A DNA stretch of 64,000 nucleotides from Spodoptera frugiperda (Eukaryota > Arthropoda > Insecta > Lepidoptera > Noctuidae): assembly GCF_023101765.2 (NCBI RefSeq), contig NC_064213.1, positions 8,308,001 through 8,372,000 on the forward strand. Reading direction: 5' to 3'. Below, piece by piece: positions 11,089 to 22,419 of this stretch; position 1 is the stretch's first letter; each line of letters opens with the position of its first letter. The position numbers and the translations under genes are program-made. Under the pieces are notes generated by a model. That model was given only the letters and a program-made list of their open reading frames with translations, was not told the origin of the DNA and ran no database searches.

Positions 11089-12765
11089 CTAATCAAGAGA
11101 AACTTTGTCTTCTTTTTTCCAAAACTTCTTGTACACTCTAATAATAAGGTCTCTATTTTCATATGCCCAAGCTAGCAGAACAAAAAGTAATGATACAGCT
11201 CCAATAGATATATGGAGTATTATAGAATCGCGAGATATTTTATTTTCTGACAATTTACAAACACATCCTGCTATGAATAAAGTCAACAAAAAGAATTTAC
11301 CAACATAGAGACCTTCTAATGGCTTATAATCTGTACCTTTGTATTTGTTACTGATAAAATGAATACTATGAACTATCCTAGCAAACATATTAATACAATT
11401 TGATATAATAAAACCTACTGGTCCGAAGACATAAGTTAAAACATATGACAATAAAAGAAAACTTATCGAAAATAGTACCATCAAATAATTATAGCTGTTT
11501 AACTGTGTGCTTGTCATTGTAGCAAATGCGTAACATTCAGTAACTCCATTTATTGCTAACAAAACTATAGCCAAACAATGGCTTCTAAGTAACTGAACTG
11601 GCAAGCCACTTGCAACAAATGACTCTCCTCCGTACAACAACAGTAGTGTTCTAGCATAACTTTGTCCAAATACTAAGACAATTAAACCAATAGAACTGAC
11701 AGTTTTACATACTTGTGACAATACTGTGCATGATTCTTGAATTTTATTTTGATCTTGCTTTTGAAGAGGCAACTCTCTGCTCACCATTTGGGTGAAATAG
11801 AAGTAGCTGCTGTCTTCAATAGGTCTGAAAACAAACCTTGCTGCCAGACTGCCCAAGTTGTTAACTACATCATAAGTGGCCTGCTCACTGAAGGTCATCA
11901 CAGGACTCACTGACATCACATATTTCTCTCCTTCTGTTAACAGTTGTTTAACAACACCCTGCTTAGCAAAACTAAGTGTCAGTGTACTTAACTTCTTACT
12001 AAACATTGCATTTACTGATCCACTGTATTTTGGTAAGAAGTCTAAGATTGATGTAAATTGAAAATCGTCCATATTATCATAGAGCCTGTGCAAAACTGCT
12101 TCAGGTACTAATTTACTTTTTAAAGCTCCTTTTCCATACAGTGGTTTATTTTTGATGTACCAATAGAAGAATATGTAGTAACTAACTACTATAGCTCCAA
12201 TGCTGCCTACTTGTGCCACAGAAAATGCAATGAGAGCAAGGGACCTGTCATATATAACAATGGACAAGAATAATAAGGTTCTTACAAAGATATGCAAAGT
12301 ATCAAGAGCAACTTTTAATTTGATGAAACAGAAAAGTTGTGCCACTAAGGCAACATTAGCAGAACACAACTCTAACACACATGATAAGGCCACACTCCAA
12401 CAACCAAATGTATATTGGAAGGCATGTTCAGGGTGGCCCAGTGGTAACCAGTTCAGCCAAATATATACAAAGACAATGGACAGAACACAACTTACAGGTA
12501 CAGAAAGCCAAATCTGATTAATAAGTTGCCTCCAGCTAAACTCGTCTTTTTGTCCAAGGCATGCTCTATTGAATGGTTCCCGACTGAGAAATAGTATAGT
12601 ACTCTCCAAGAGCAGTAGCCTTACATTCATAATACCAAGAACTTCATGTCCAACATTCCTAATGACCCATGCATTTATCACAAATGTTACACATCTAAAT
12701 AGAATTTGAAATATAATATTAAATGATGCATTCTCAAGGCTACTCATTAACAAGTTTCGTCCCAT
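11089..12765 (-). CDS. RFT1: RFT1 homologue, dolichol-oligosaccharide translocation protein
   Basis: Intronless frame of 558 aa, close to the family's usual 540 or so. The N-terminus has NVRLLLLESTILFLSREPFN, matching the conserved Rft1 segment. Many hydrophobic stretches throughout fit the 12-14 membrane spans of this MOP-type flippase family. RFT1 acts in the ER membrane in N-glycosylation and is proposed to help flip Man5GlcNAc2-PP-dolichol to the lumen; its direct flippase role is debated. The start has a strong context (ATCACCATGG). The start codon is 19 nt after the LAMTOR4 stop on the same strand, so RFT1 either has its promoter inside LAMTOR4 or shares its transcript. Its 3' end is convergent with CCZ1. 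Confidence 0.95.
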   Translation of the reverse strand: MGRNLLMSSLENASFNIIFQILFRCVTFVINAWVIRNVGHEVLGIMNVRLLLLESTILFLSREPFNRACLGQKDEFSWRQLINQIWLSVPVSCVLSIVFVYIWLNWLPLGHPEHAFQYTFGCWSVALSCVLELCSANVALVAQLFCFIKLKVALDTLHIFVRTLLFLSIVIYDRSLALIAFSVAQVGSIGAIVVSYYIFFYWYIKNKPLYGKGALKSKLVPEAVLHRLYDNMDDFQFTSILDFLPKYSGSVNAMFSKKLSTLTLSFAKQGVVKQLLTEGEKYVMSVSPVMTFSEQATYDVVNNLGSLAARFVFRPIEDSSYFYFTQMVSRELPLQKQDQNKIQESCTVLSQVCKTVSSIGLIVLVFGQSYARTLLLLYGGESFVASGLPVQLLRSHCLAIVLLAINGVTECYAFATMTSTQLNSYNYLMVLFSISFLLLSYVLTYVFGPVGFIISNCINMFARIVHSIHFISNKYKGTDYKPLEGLYVGKFFLLTLFIAGCVCKLSENKISRDSIILHISIGAVSLLFVLLAWAYENRDLIIRVYKKFWKKEDKVSLD

Positions 12766-12770
12766 GGTGA

Positions 12771-12776
12771 TTTATT
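12771..12776 (-). terminator. Poly(A) signal between LAMTOR4 and RFT1
   Basis: AATAAA on the gene strand sits 8 nt after the LAMTOR4 stop and 5 nt before the RFT1 ATG. Cleavage 10-30 nt downstream would fall inside the RFT1 coding sequence. Confidence 0.55.
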
Positions 12777-12784
12777 TGTTCTTC

Positions 12785-13200
12785 TCAGACATTAATTGCA
12801 TTTCCTTCACTTAAACTTGGTTGTATACTGCGTTTCACAACGTAAATCTTCTTATTCGACAAACAAATCACAAACCAATGGTCATCATAAGTTATAGATA
12901 TCTTCTTAAACTGCTCATTTGGTCCAAATGCTACTGGATCGACCCTAAAACATTTACAAGTAAATTTATTTAAAGCAGTAGACAATTAAAACACGTAATC
13001 ATGACAACATGTTGATGCTGATTCATTATGGTTTAATCGCACGTACGTGTTTAAAAATTTACTTACTTATTCGATAAGGAAATGAGATCAGTAATAATTG
13101 TAGCAACGCGTTCGTCGTTTTCCAATTCACCGCCAGATTCAAGGACAGCCCCGTCCTCTGTTAAAACCAAGTAACCAATCTGATCAGGAATCTTTTCCAT
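12785..13200 (-). CDS. LAMTOR4: Ragulator complex protein LAMTOR4 homologue
   Basis: Two exons, 13067-13200 and 12785-12944, joined AA|G as Lys, give 97 aa (human 99). The start MEKIPDQIGYLVLTEDGAVL and the tail containing KKIYVVKRS match the roadblock-fold LAMTOR4 family (human IPDQLGYLVLSEGAVL and FVVKR). LAMTOR4 is part of the lysosomal Ragulator scaffold that anchors Rag GTPases for amino-acid activation of mTORC1. The short frame starting at 12985 runs upstream of the acceptor into the intron and is not the true N-terminus. RFT1 follows 19 nt downstream. Confidence 0.93.
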
Positions 13201-15012
13201 TATAACTGCAATATCAATACAATTTTATAACACAACAAAATATAACAAAAGATGACTTGAAAATGTTTTATTTCTGAATTTACCTCATATGTCTCGATGA
13301 CAGACTACCGTTTTGGCTGTCATTTTGTTATTGACATTGACATTCAATCAGACATTTTGTGTGGAGTTGCTATTATTTTATAATTTAGCCAAAGACAAAA
13401 GAGACACCAAGAGGCGCTAAACGTAAAACAAGTGATAATAAATAATTAAGTACTGTTTTGTAATAATTTGATAATTTTTAATTAATAAAATGTAGTATTT
13501 GTCATTTCTACAATAAAATAATTAATTTCATTTAAAAAACAAAACATGTGGTTTGAACAATTTCATTCACATCTTTGAATGTCGTTCATAGATTGTCTAT
13601 TGAATTGAACTATTGATGTAAAAATGAATGAATAAGAATTGACTACAGTTGGAAAGAGAAGAGAAAATACCTTTAATAATTTTGTGTAAGCAATTTTATT
13701 CAAGTATTTGTGGTAAATTTTACGAAATTATAGAATCACAATAAAAACAGGCAAGTAGACTAGTTATTAAAGACATAGATTTGTTATTGGATAATCTAAT
13801 TAGCATATACTGATTTGTTACGTACATAAACATATGCGCTGCAAAATAATATTTGGAAGTATGAATTTATTTCATTGCCACGATATTTCGTAGCCCCGAC
13901 TGCCTCGATAACAACACAGTGTTTTTCATTAATACAATGTCGATGTTTGAAAGAACCTTATCAACACTTCAGTGTTGTTGTTCAGGCACGATTTATTCAT
14001 TTTGTTGCGACAATAACTTTAACTCCACTCTATTGAAGCACCTTGGGGTGCACAATGTTTTGTCACATCACACTACAATGAAGAAAAAGAAATTGTTATT
14101 TCCAGAATGTGATAAAATAACCCCAGAAATGTACATAGAAACAAGTCAAGTCAGCTCATGTCATAATGTTATTGTGTGAAATCTATTTGGTGGCACAGTA
14201 AATATTACAAAAATGAAGTAATAAAAACGTTCATTCTTAATTTATTGTTTGTACCAGATTTAGTCTTGTTTGTATGGTCCATTTGAAAGAGAATTAGTGT
14301 TGTGAATATGTGTATCAATTTATATCAAATTAGTTTTAATACATTTTGTTGTATCTATGTATTTTCATAATATTGTAAAAAATACATGTAACTTGTTTAA
14401 ATCATAACTCATTCCAAGGTCAAACAATGACTAAAAATAGCAATAAAAAAAAACATTAACGTTATGTAGCATTTTAATAACATTAATGTACCTATTGAAA
14501 AAGGAAAATACTTTTAAACTGAAACATAAACAGAAGTAGGAATGAGTAATGTTATCACATTATCATTTTTATTACTTTACATAATACCTACTTACTTATC
14601 ATTTCATATCTCATTATAAAGAAAAACAATACTGTAAAAATTAAAATGTGTTGAATAATACAAATATGTACACAACTGTAGACCCCATTTCTACCACTCA
14701 AGTAGATACTTTACAAAGTAATTTTAAAATAACTTCATTTGCAAACTGGTGTAATAATTAAATAGTTATTTAAAATACATTAAAATAATGGCAATATTAG
14801 CAGAGAAGACAGTGGAACTGTTTAAAAGACATTAAAAAATGATTTTAATTACTTGCAATGAATTCAACATTTGGATGACTCAAACCAGTTGTGATTGCAT
14901 TATTACAAACAACATTAATTATAAACCATTGTCACAGTCTAAGGCATATTTTAAGCACTTCACACCTCTGGTTTCAATCAGTAATTATATTTACTGTTAT
15001 ATTTTTTCACAG
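13201..15012. other. Intergenic region with likely LAMTOR4 and LAPTM4 promoters
   Basis: AT-rich, no supported coding exon. LAMTOR4 reads away to the left, and the first coding exon of the LAPTM4-like gene starts with a splice acceptor at 15012. An unlocated noncoding first exon of that gene is therefore probably here. The 86-codon frame at 13919-14179 has no recognisable features. Confidence 0.5.
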
Positions 15013-18000
15013 GTCAAAATGTTAAGATTTCGTCCCAAATTAGGGAGTGAGCGTAACAGCGAATGGCGCTGTTGCTTCTGTCTACATGTGCGCACAGGCA
15101 CCATTCTCTTGGGGACATGGCACCTCGTAAGTTTAAAACAATATTAATAGTCTTTTATTACAGAGTTTTTAACATGAAATATACTAAGTTTGTTTAGATT
15201 CCTTGTTCTGTCAAAGTATTATTTGAGATCTGTCAAAATCAATATCAGCAAAAGCACCTAATCTGGAAATGTGGCTGGAGAAAGACTGTAACTCTGAAGC
15301 ATTTATATAAATAATTTCTTTGTAGATGCTGCACCTCATAGCGTTAGGAGTCCTAGCTGCTATAGTACGCGATCCCCGACTGCTTGACGAACTGGAGCGA
15401 GACTCTGCACCTGTCCCGAACTGGAGCGATGTAGCGCGAGGCAATGAAGCCATTCCCACGCCTCTTTCCAACGTGGAGCCTCCACCAAGCTCGTTCCCGC
15501 AACATGTTGAACCACCCAGAGATCACAGCCTTATATATCGTAAGTGTCGACTTAAAAGCCGCTAAAAAGTGTTAGAAAGGCCTTAAAAGGTGAAGTAGCT
15601 TGCCTATCTTGAAGTCACGTTAAAGTTGCATGAAAATAAGACTTTGCACGCAGACCACATCTAGACCCAGAACTATAATTCCTGCATCACGCAGAATTGT
15701 TCTGTGCCAGAATCGAACCCGCGACACTTTACGCAGCACCCTGTAGCCCAGTCACTGCGCCATCGGTCTGTCATAATTTTTTTCTCATATCACATTATTA
15801 TTTTGATTTTGTTTTATTTTTTTAATACTATGAGTAATTTACAGACTTTATCTATGATCATGTACTCATCAACAATGCTATTGACAGTATAAGTTTTGTT
15901 ATATTTAGATATGATATTGTCCCATAGCTGGTCATAAAATCGATGAATTTGTACCTAACTGGCTGGAAAGGCATTTGCAGTTTTGCAATAAGGCCATTTC
16001 CTATTTTTGGTTATCTCGTTGAAGTATTGATTTGGCGTGTTTGCCAACGACTTTCTTTCATTGTCCTATATCTCAAATCCTACATCCATGTCCAAGTTCT
16101 GATGTAAGCATCAGAACTTGGACATGGATGGATTATGGATAGGATTTAAATTTTGCTAAGATTTGACATTTCATGTATTTATGAATAATCGCTCGGACTC
16201 GGGACTCGTTAGGCAACAGCTGTGACCTTAAACACAAAGCTGCACGAGTCTAAATCAGGGACGTGCAGACCTTATAGGCAATGAGACTTTGCCTACCTTA
16301 CAAATATCGTGAATAACATATACATAAAATGTACATAACTATTATGATAATAATACAAAAAAAGTTTAAAAAAAATGCCAAATTAAATAGTTTACATCCA
16401 CATATAGACAGACCGCGCGCCTGCATATTGTGTTTTTTTTTAGGGGGGAAAATCATCCAATGGCTTCTCCCATCTTGGACGAGGCGAGAGAGAGTGTCAG
16501 ACTTTTACTAACTAAAACCAACTCCGTTCCTCCTCCTGCTTTTCGAGCCGGAGCCCCGGTAAACCCGCTAAATAGTCCGCAGCTCCGGGTGTACATAGGG
16601 TTGCCAACCGTAGGTACTTTATTATGTAGTATTGTATTCTACTATATTTCGGGGCTCTACACTATACATATACTTTTAAAGAAATATTAGCTTAGCTTCA
16701 TCAAAATATTTTGAAGATTAATGTAACTGATAAAACTACAATACAAATCAGACTACTACTAGTTTCAAAAATAGGTATAACTCGTATAAAAAAAGCATTA
16801 AAAAATGCAAAACTATTTTTATTCTTCCCTACTAAAATACTATACTTTTTTGAAGCGTTTATATATTTTAATAGATCACATTTATAAAAAAAAAGCTATA
16901 TTGGACAAAAAAATAATGTTGGCAACCCTACGTGTACATCGGTCTAAGTTACGCGACCCTAGCGATTACTACTATTTACTAACGAGCGGAAAGGAGTCAC
17001 TTTTGGACACTTCTCTCACTTCACTACTACATCTACTACTACATCGTTTCTCTGTCTACTTGTTTGTTGTGACCAATCACAGCTCGCGGTGGTATTTTCA
17101 GCCACATTGTTTTTATCACGTGATCGCCAGTGCAGTTTATTTACGTTCCTTTTTAAATTGTTAGGAATAAGTTTTAAACATAAAGTTGCGTAAATATTTG
17201 AGTAAAAGTATCCAGTGGTGTATTTTTTATCTTTAGAGTTTGTTTATTTTTTTATTGTTGTTCGATTGTGTTGACAATTTGTGTTTGTTGAAAGTTAAAA
17301 ACAGTGAATTTTCGCAATTAAATTTTCCTTCAGTGATTAGACTTAGATAATAATGACCAAGGCATTTGCATCTATGTTGGCTGCATTATTGACAGCATTA
17401 ACTGGTAATGTATATGTAAATATTATGAATCTTTTATCTGGCTGTGTGATTCTGAAACTTGTGACACACAAATAAATTCTAGTTTTCTTTCTTTATTGTT
17501 TGATAATTCTTAAAAAATGTTATCTTAGACTTCGGGATTTACTGATTTGCATAATTTATCATTAATAATCATTATACCGACTATTCTTGCTCGGGTCGGT
17601 CACAGCCAGCCGACGAGCGCGGCGCATGGTATTTTTTTGTTTGTTGTCATAGTTAAAAATCGTGGTAATATTTTGAATGCATTGATCTTAATAATTCGAT
17701 AAATAGATTACACACGAATTGAAGTATTCTTAGAAGCGAGGTACTTAATTTATTTGGACAGGGAATCATATAGTTATTTAGTTAAAGCAAAATAAAAAAA
17801 AATCCACATGAAAAATGCCACATAATTGCATTGGCAACATAAATTAGATAAAACAACATATTTAGTCCAATTTCTGTTTAACTAGCTTCATCATCACACA
17901 TCTAGGGAAAATGTATGCATTTCACGATTATTTCTGTATTATCCGTAACTATTGGTGTCATTGTAATAAAATAATCTAATATTTGGTAACTCTGTGTGTA

Positions 18001-21000
18001 CTAGATGATGTGGATGTGGGTGCACTGGTTACAGTGTGTACCCTGGCCATCACATTCATGCTGATCTACGGAGCCGCGCTCGGCAAGCCGGCCCATCTAC
18101 TTCCTTTCTTCTGTCTTCAGATCTTCGACTTTGCTATCACTGTGTAAGTTATTTTACCATGATATTTATTTTATATGCAACCCGCCTGCCAAGCCTGAAG
18201 ATTATTGGCGTTATAAACGGCATAAGAATCGCCCCATATAGCATAGGATTAATAACCATAACTGGTGAATAATGATACTAGTGTGATACTAGTCAGAAGT
18301 ATTAGTTCATTTACTGAGTTTATTCCAGCGTAGCGTAATGTGATAGATGATAGATCTGTTGAAACCAGATTAAAAAGCAAGGCCACTGATAAAATAAATG
18401 CATTGAAAATACATTATGAGTCACAACCATAATTATTAATCAAGTTTTGTCCAACCTCTCATAGATACTTATATATAAACTTTAAAATCTGTATAGAATA
18501 TCTAATAATTTCATACTAATAATAGTTGTATTACGTCAATCCAAACTTGATACTCTTTCAAAGTCTTAGAGCCAGCTGTTGTGACGTAAATTCAAATCCC
18601 ATCAAAAACATCCTGTAAAAAACCCAAGTCTCGCAGCTCAGTCTTTCTACCGTCAAAAGTTGTGAGATCCATGTAATACCAAGTCGGTTAATCTATTTAG
18701 TGTCTACTTGAAGGACCTTCTGTCTTAAGTTATTACATAAGTTATTATCATGCCAATATTAAAAATATTTAACGTTTTAAACAAATAGATCGACTTGGAC
18801 ATCGCTTGATTTGATTATTAGTATGTATCACACTACACAGCACGACGGGCCAGCGACCAACAGGAACGAGAGTTTCAATCGCGTGAGGCGCGAGAGACTA
18901 AAGAATCTAATATAATATTGTAATATTCATTTTGTTTTCATGCGATGTCCAAGTCGATCTATTTGTTTAAAACGTTAAATATTTTTAATATTGGCATGAT
19001 AATAACTTATGTAATAACTTAAGACAGAAGGTCCTTCAAGTAGACACTAAATAGATTAACCGACTTGGTATTACATGGATCTCACAACTTTTGACGGTAG
19101 AAAGACTGAGCTGCGAGACTTGGGTTTTTTACAGGATGTTTTTGATGGGATCTCACTTCTTTTTGTAGAGCCTTTCTTTTTGATACCATCTACTTCTAAC
19201 GAATAACAGATTTAAATTATAATATATTGTTTTATTAGATATTCGTACTTCAAGACATGTCCAATCATGTGTTTTTCATTACGTCGACCATTTTACAAGT
19301 AATAATGTTGTTCAGTTTCATGGGCTAAACACACCCTTACCCACCCTATACCCCCTCCCTTGCCTCATATGGTAGGTACCTATCTACACCTATTAAATTT
19401 ATAACCACCACCAACCACCAACTGCATAAATAACTTTGTAATCCCATATATTTATATGGGATTACAAAGTTATTGATGCAGTTGGTGTATTTGGAAAACT
19501 GGACCGAAATTACAAAATATTTAAGTTTTCCCATGATTAAGACACTAAACTCTATATGTATTCCAAATATGAAGCTTCTAAGTCTGCTAGAAGTGCCTTG
19601 GACTTTTTGATCGGTGATCAGTGAGTGACAAAATTTAGAAAGTTTAACAAGTTGTCATTCTTAAACTACTGGTTCAAATTGACTGAAATTTTAAATATTC
19701 CGTGTTTATACAATGCCGGATTAGTTCTGAAGATTCAGGTTTCTTGCTTTATCCACAACCGAATTATAGGGGGTCGAAAAAGGCCCCACTTCGGAAAAGG
19801 ATGGTACGGCCGTGCCGCATTTTTTTTGCTCGACTTGGCGGGGGCACTGCCGTGCCCCCAGATGCGTATTATATTCAGTTAAAAATAAAAACTAGAAAAG
19901 GCTAGGTATTTAGGTACCTACTTTTTAGTTGATGGTGAGCACAACTTACTTGTGAGCGAATTTAACTAGACCTTATCAGTAGAACTACGCACCAATCGAC
20001 CGTACCGTATCTTTTTTATATTGGTTACGGTAAAATTTTCCTGAGGTCGTCTACACTACTTTGGGAACCACTGGATTGATACTAATGTGTTAGGAGTTCC
20101 TGGTACAGGCACTAAACTATGTCAGATATACTGTTTACTTATTTTGTATTTATTCTCATTTGTATATCTGAATAATAAATATTATTATTTTTTGTCCTGC
20201 AGCCTGACCGCTACGGGCTACCTATGCTACTTGCGCTCCATCCACCGACTGGTGGCAGAGACCCGGCGCGTGCCTTGGCGTGCTCAGTTGCTGCAGCTGC
20301 CGGCGCCCTGTCTCGCACTCGTCGTACTCTCTGCATTCCTACTTGCCGTGCTGCTCAAGGTAATCTACCTTTTTACGTATATTTAGTTCTATGGATGTCT
20401 TGAATTAAGAATCAAATGTAACCTCTTGTCAATTTTCTTATTGTAATTCAGCCTAACTGGCCAGTATTTTGAATCCAATTTCGAATAATACTAATGTATC
20501 TTCATCTGTTTCCACAGGGCTACTGTATCAGCGTAGTATGGCGCTGCTACAAGTACCTGACGATGCGCGCGCACGCACTACAGACTCCGTTCGTGATCTC
20601 GAGCGATGACGTAGTGAGCACGGGCCAGATGCCGGCGTACGCGGCCGCGCCCGTGCCCGACTACTCCAGCCTGCTGCCGGACTACGAGGAGGCCGTCAAA
20701 CAGACTCCGCCGCCCTCGTACCGCGCCGCCACGCTCATGGCCGCCGCTGACCCCTCGCTTACAACCGTTGTAAGTACTCACTGATATTAAGTCACATGTG
20801 TATGTAACATGTTATATGGTCTAAAAGAAATTAACCACACTAGCAAATTATAATCATTTTGATTTGAAAGTTTCGAAATACGATAAACCCAAAAGGCCCA
20901 ATCCTCCATGTCAATAAACAACGCCGATTACTTGCAATCGGGTGATTCGTCTGCTTTTTTGCCGCTTTATCCCATATAAAACAAATATTTCTACAAACTT

Positions 21001-21133
21001 CACAAAGTATTTTATAGAATAACATTTCCTTTCCTTCCCCCAGCAGGAGAGGGCACAGAGTGAGCAAGCAGTGCCGCAGGCGACTCACACCATGGTGGTG
21101 CTGCCACAGAACGGCACGCAGGCGCGCGTCTGA
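15013..21133 (+). CDS. LAPTM4: Lysosomal-associated transmembrane protein LAPTM4-like
   Basis: Coding exons are 15013-15126 (ATG at 15019), 15326-15539, 18005-18143, 20203-20359, 20518-20769 and 21044-21133, all in phase, for 319 aa (human LAPTM4A is 233). The N-terminal CCFCLHVRTGTILLGTWHL and the later SVVWRCYKYLTMR match the family. Four hydrophobic segments are expected. The C-terminal tail carries tyrosine/PY-type sorting and NEDD4-binding motifs (PDYSSLLPDYEEA, PPPSY), as in LAPTM4/5. The protein acts in late endosomal and lysosomal membranes in sorting and nutrient or lipid handling. It is longer than vertebrate forms because of a Pro-rich loop in exon 2 and a longer tail. The last exon has a CAGCAG tandem acceptor at 21041-21046. 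The 3' UTR probably extends past 21700, where AATAAA signals lie. Confidence 0.9.
15690..15775 (-). repeat. tRNA-derived SINE head
   Basis: On the - strand it has an A-box-like GATGGCGCAGTGACTGGGC and a B-box GGGTTCGATTC. It lies in the intron after exon 2 of the LAPTM4-like gene. Confidence 0.65.
16083..16130. repeat. Perfect 22-bp palindrome with 4-nt loop
   Basis: Arm 16083-16104 is the exact reverse complement of 16109-16130, with loop TAAG. It lies in the LAPTM4-like intron after exon 2. Confidence 0.9.
16425..16590 (+). repeat. Dispersed lepidopteran repeat, family A
   Basis: Shares order and text with 31030-31195: AAATCATCCAAT, then CTTCTC.CATCTTGG, GGGAGTGTCA-like, then CGAGC.GGA.CCC.GGTAAAC and CCGCTA.ATA.TCCGC. 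I believe this repeat is widespread in moth genomes. It lies in the LAPTM4-like intron. Confidence 0.75.
17353..17404 (+). CDS. Possible alternative first coding exon of the LAPTM4-like gene
   Basis: ATG at 17353 opens 17 codons (starting MTKAFASMLAALLTALT) plus one base, ending at a GTAATG donor. The phase is exactly that needed by exon 18005 and equals the phase of exon 2 (15539). Splicing to 18005 would give MTKAFASM...TALTDDVDVGALV, a form without the N-terminal CHVRTG motif and first membrane segment. The upstream 150 bp could be its leader. No expression evidence is available. Confidence 0.45.
18596..19151. repeat. Perfect 210-bp inverted repeat (long hairpin) in LAPTM4-like intron
   Basis: Arm 18596-18805 and arm 18942-19151 are exact reverse complements as read by eye, separated by a 136-bp unrelated spacer. 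In the LAPTM4-like pre-mRNA this would fold into a 210-bp hairpin. Confidence 0.92.
19416..19487. repeat. Near-perfect short palindrome
   Basis: 72 nt folding around TTTA at the centre, with arms containing AACTTTGTAATCCCATATA and its complement. One mismatch was seen (AAA versus TGA side). It lies in the same intron as the 210-bp hairpin. Confidence 0.85.
20878..20985 (-). repeat. Dispersed lepidopteran repeat, family B
   Basis: Contains GGTGATTCGTCTGCTTTTTTGCC-type text (about 20 bases recognisable) preceded by a CAATCGG block. Other copies lie at 21345-21515 (-), 30325-30410 (+) and 54590-54835 (+). It lies in the last LAPTM4-like intron. Confidence 0.6.
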
Positions 21134-21344
21134 ATCTCATTCTATATCTGACAGCACCGAGGATTCTCACACATAAGGGCTATTTAATGACGACATAAAC
21201 TTCTTCGTAGCGCTACTGCTATATAAATGCTATGTTCAAATCTTTCCCAATACAAGCTGGATGTATGGAATTATTTTGTAAAGCGATATCACGGCATCAT
21301 AGAAAACGACGTGAAATAACGCTTGCGTTGTGTGAGTGAGATAA

Positions 21345-21515
21345 CCGGAGACCCAATTATCCCCCTTCTCAATCTTCCCAATCCCCGATTCCTCCAACAA
21401 CTGTAATTCCTAACCCCCAAAAGGCCGCCAACACCTTTGGTGTTTCGGGTGTCCATGGGCGGTGATGCTGACAATCAGGTGAACCGTCTGCCCGTTTACC
21501 GGCTTATTCCACAAA
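21345..21515 (-). repeat. Dispersed lepidopteran repeat, family B, in a 3' UTR
   Basis: Has CACCTTTGGTGTTTCGGGTG, GGGCGGTGATGCTG and CAATCAGGTGAACCGTCTGC. It falls within the probable 3' UTR of the LAPTM4-like gene. Confidence 0.65.
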
Positions 21516-22419
21516 AAAGCGATGTCTACTTATACTGGAAAAGAATCCAATTCTATTATACCGATATCTGACATAGTAATTATTTGGTGCTCTACAGTAG
21601 CGCTCAAATCTTGCAACTGCACGATTTGCACTAAAATTACTGCACAGCAAGTAGAATCATCTAAAGATCTGTTGATATTTACAAGCCAGGCCCTTATGAT
21701 TGTTATTATTAATAAATTTTGGTTATAATCCTCGTTGCTTTCATTTAAAAAACTTAATATCTAAAGTTATTTTTTAAAATCTTTGTCTTTCACTTTCATC
21801 TAGTTGTATATTTATTTTTAGAGAAGTCACTGAGATCGTTTTCGTATTATTTATTTTTATTTTGTAATATTAATACTGTTGTAATTCTTGTGCTTGACTC
21901 TGTGGGATAGGGCCACAGGTAAAATATCTCGTTTTGTCATACCAGGAGTATTGTGCCATTGCGTTGATTGTAATAAATTTTATTTTTGTACTTCATGAAA
22001 TCATTAGGATTATATTCCTTCCGAATCATTGGATACACCGTTAAGTACACCCGAGGCACTCGACAAGGTATCTCGTTCGTTAGAATTTCTGTACTTAGTT
22101 TAATTTACTATGTTGGATATATTTTATGATAATTTTGTTATAAAGATGTCTTCGACAGTATTTTGTTTGAAATGTATACAAATATAAATTGATTTATACA
22201 TTCCTGAATTTTGCATTGTCAAACTTAGTGTGGCGTCAATTTGTGACATTACGCCGTCCATTATTATTTGACTGGTAGTGGCCTCGAGTCCTGACGTTGC
22301 AGTAGTGTGCATCAGTATAGCTGTTGTATTGAACTGTAGTTAACCACTTGATGTAATGTCACAGTTAAAACTCATTTGTATTTGTAGGTAGAAAAATAAA
22401 ATCAAGTCTCTATGAATAT

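Noticed and set aside
13919..14179. 86-codon open frame
   Set aside because: Composition is like the surrounding AT-rich DNA, with no splice context and no recognisable motif.
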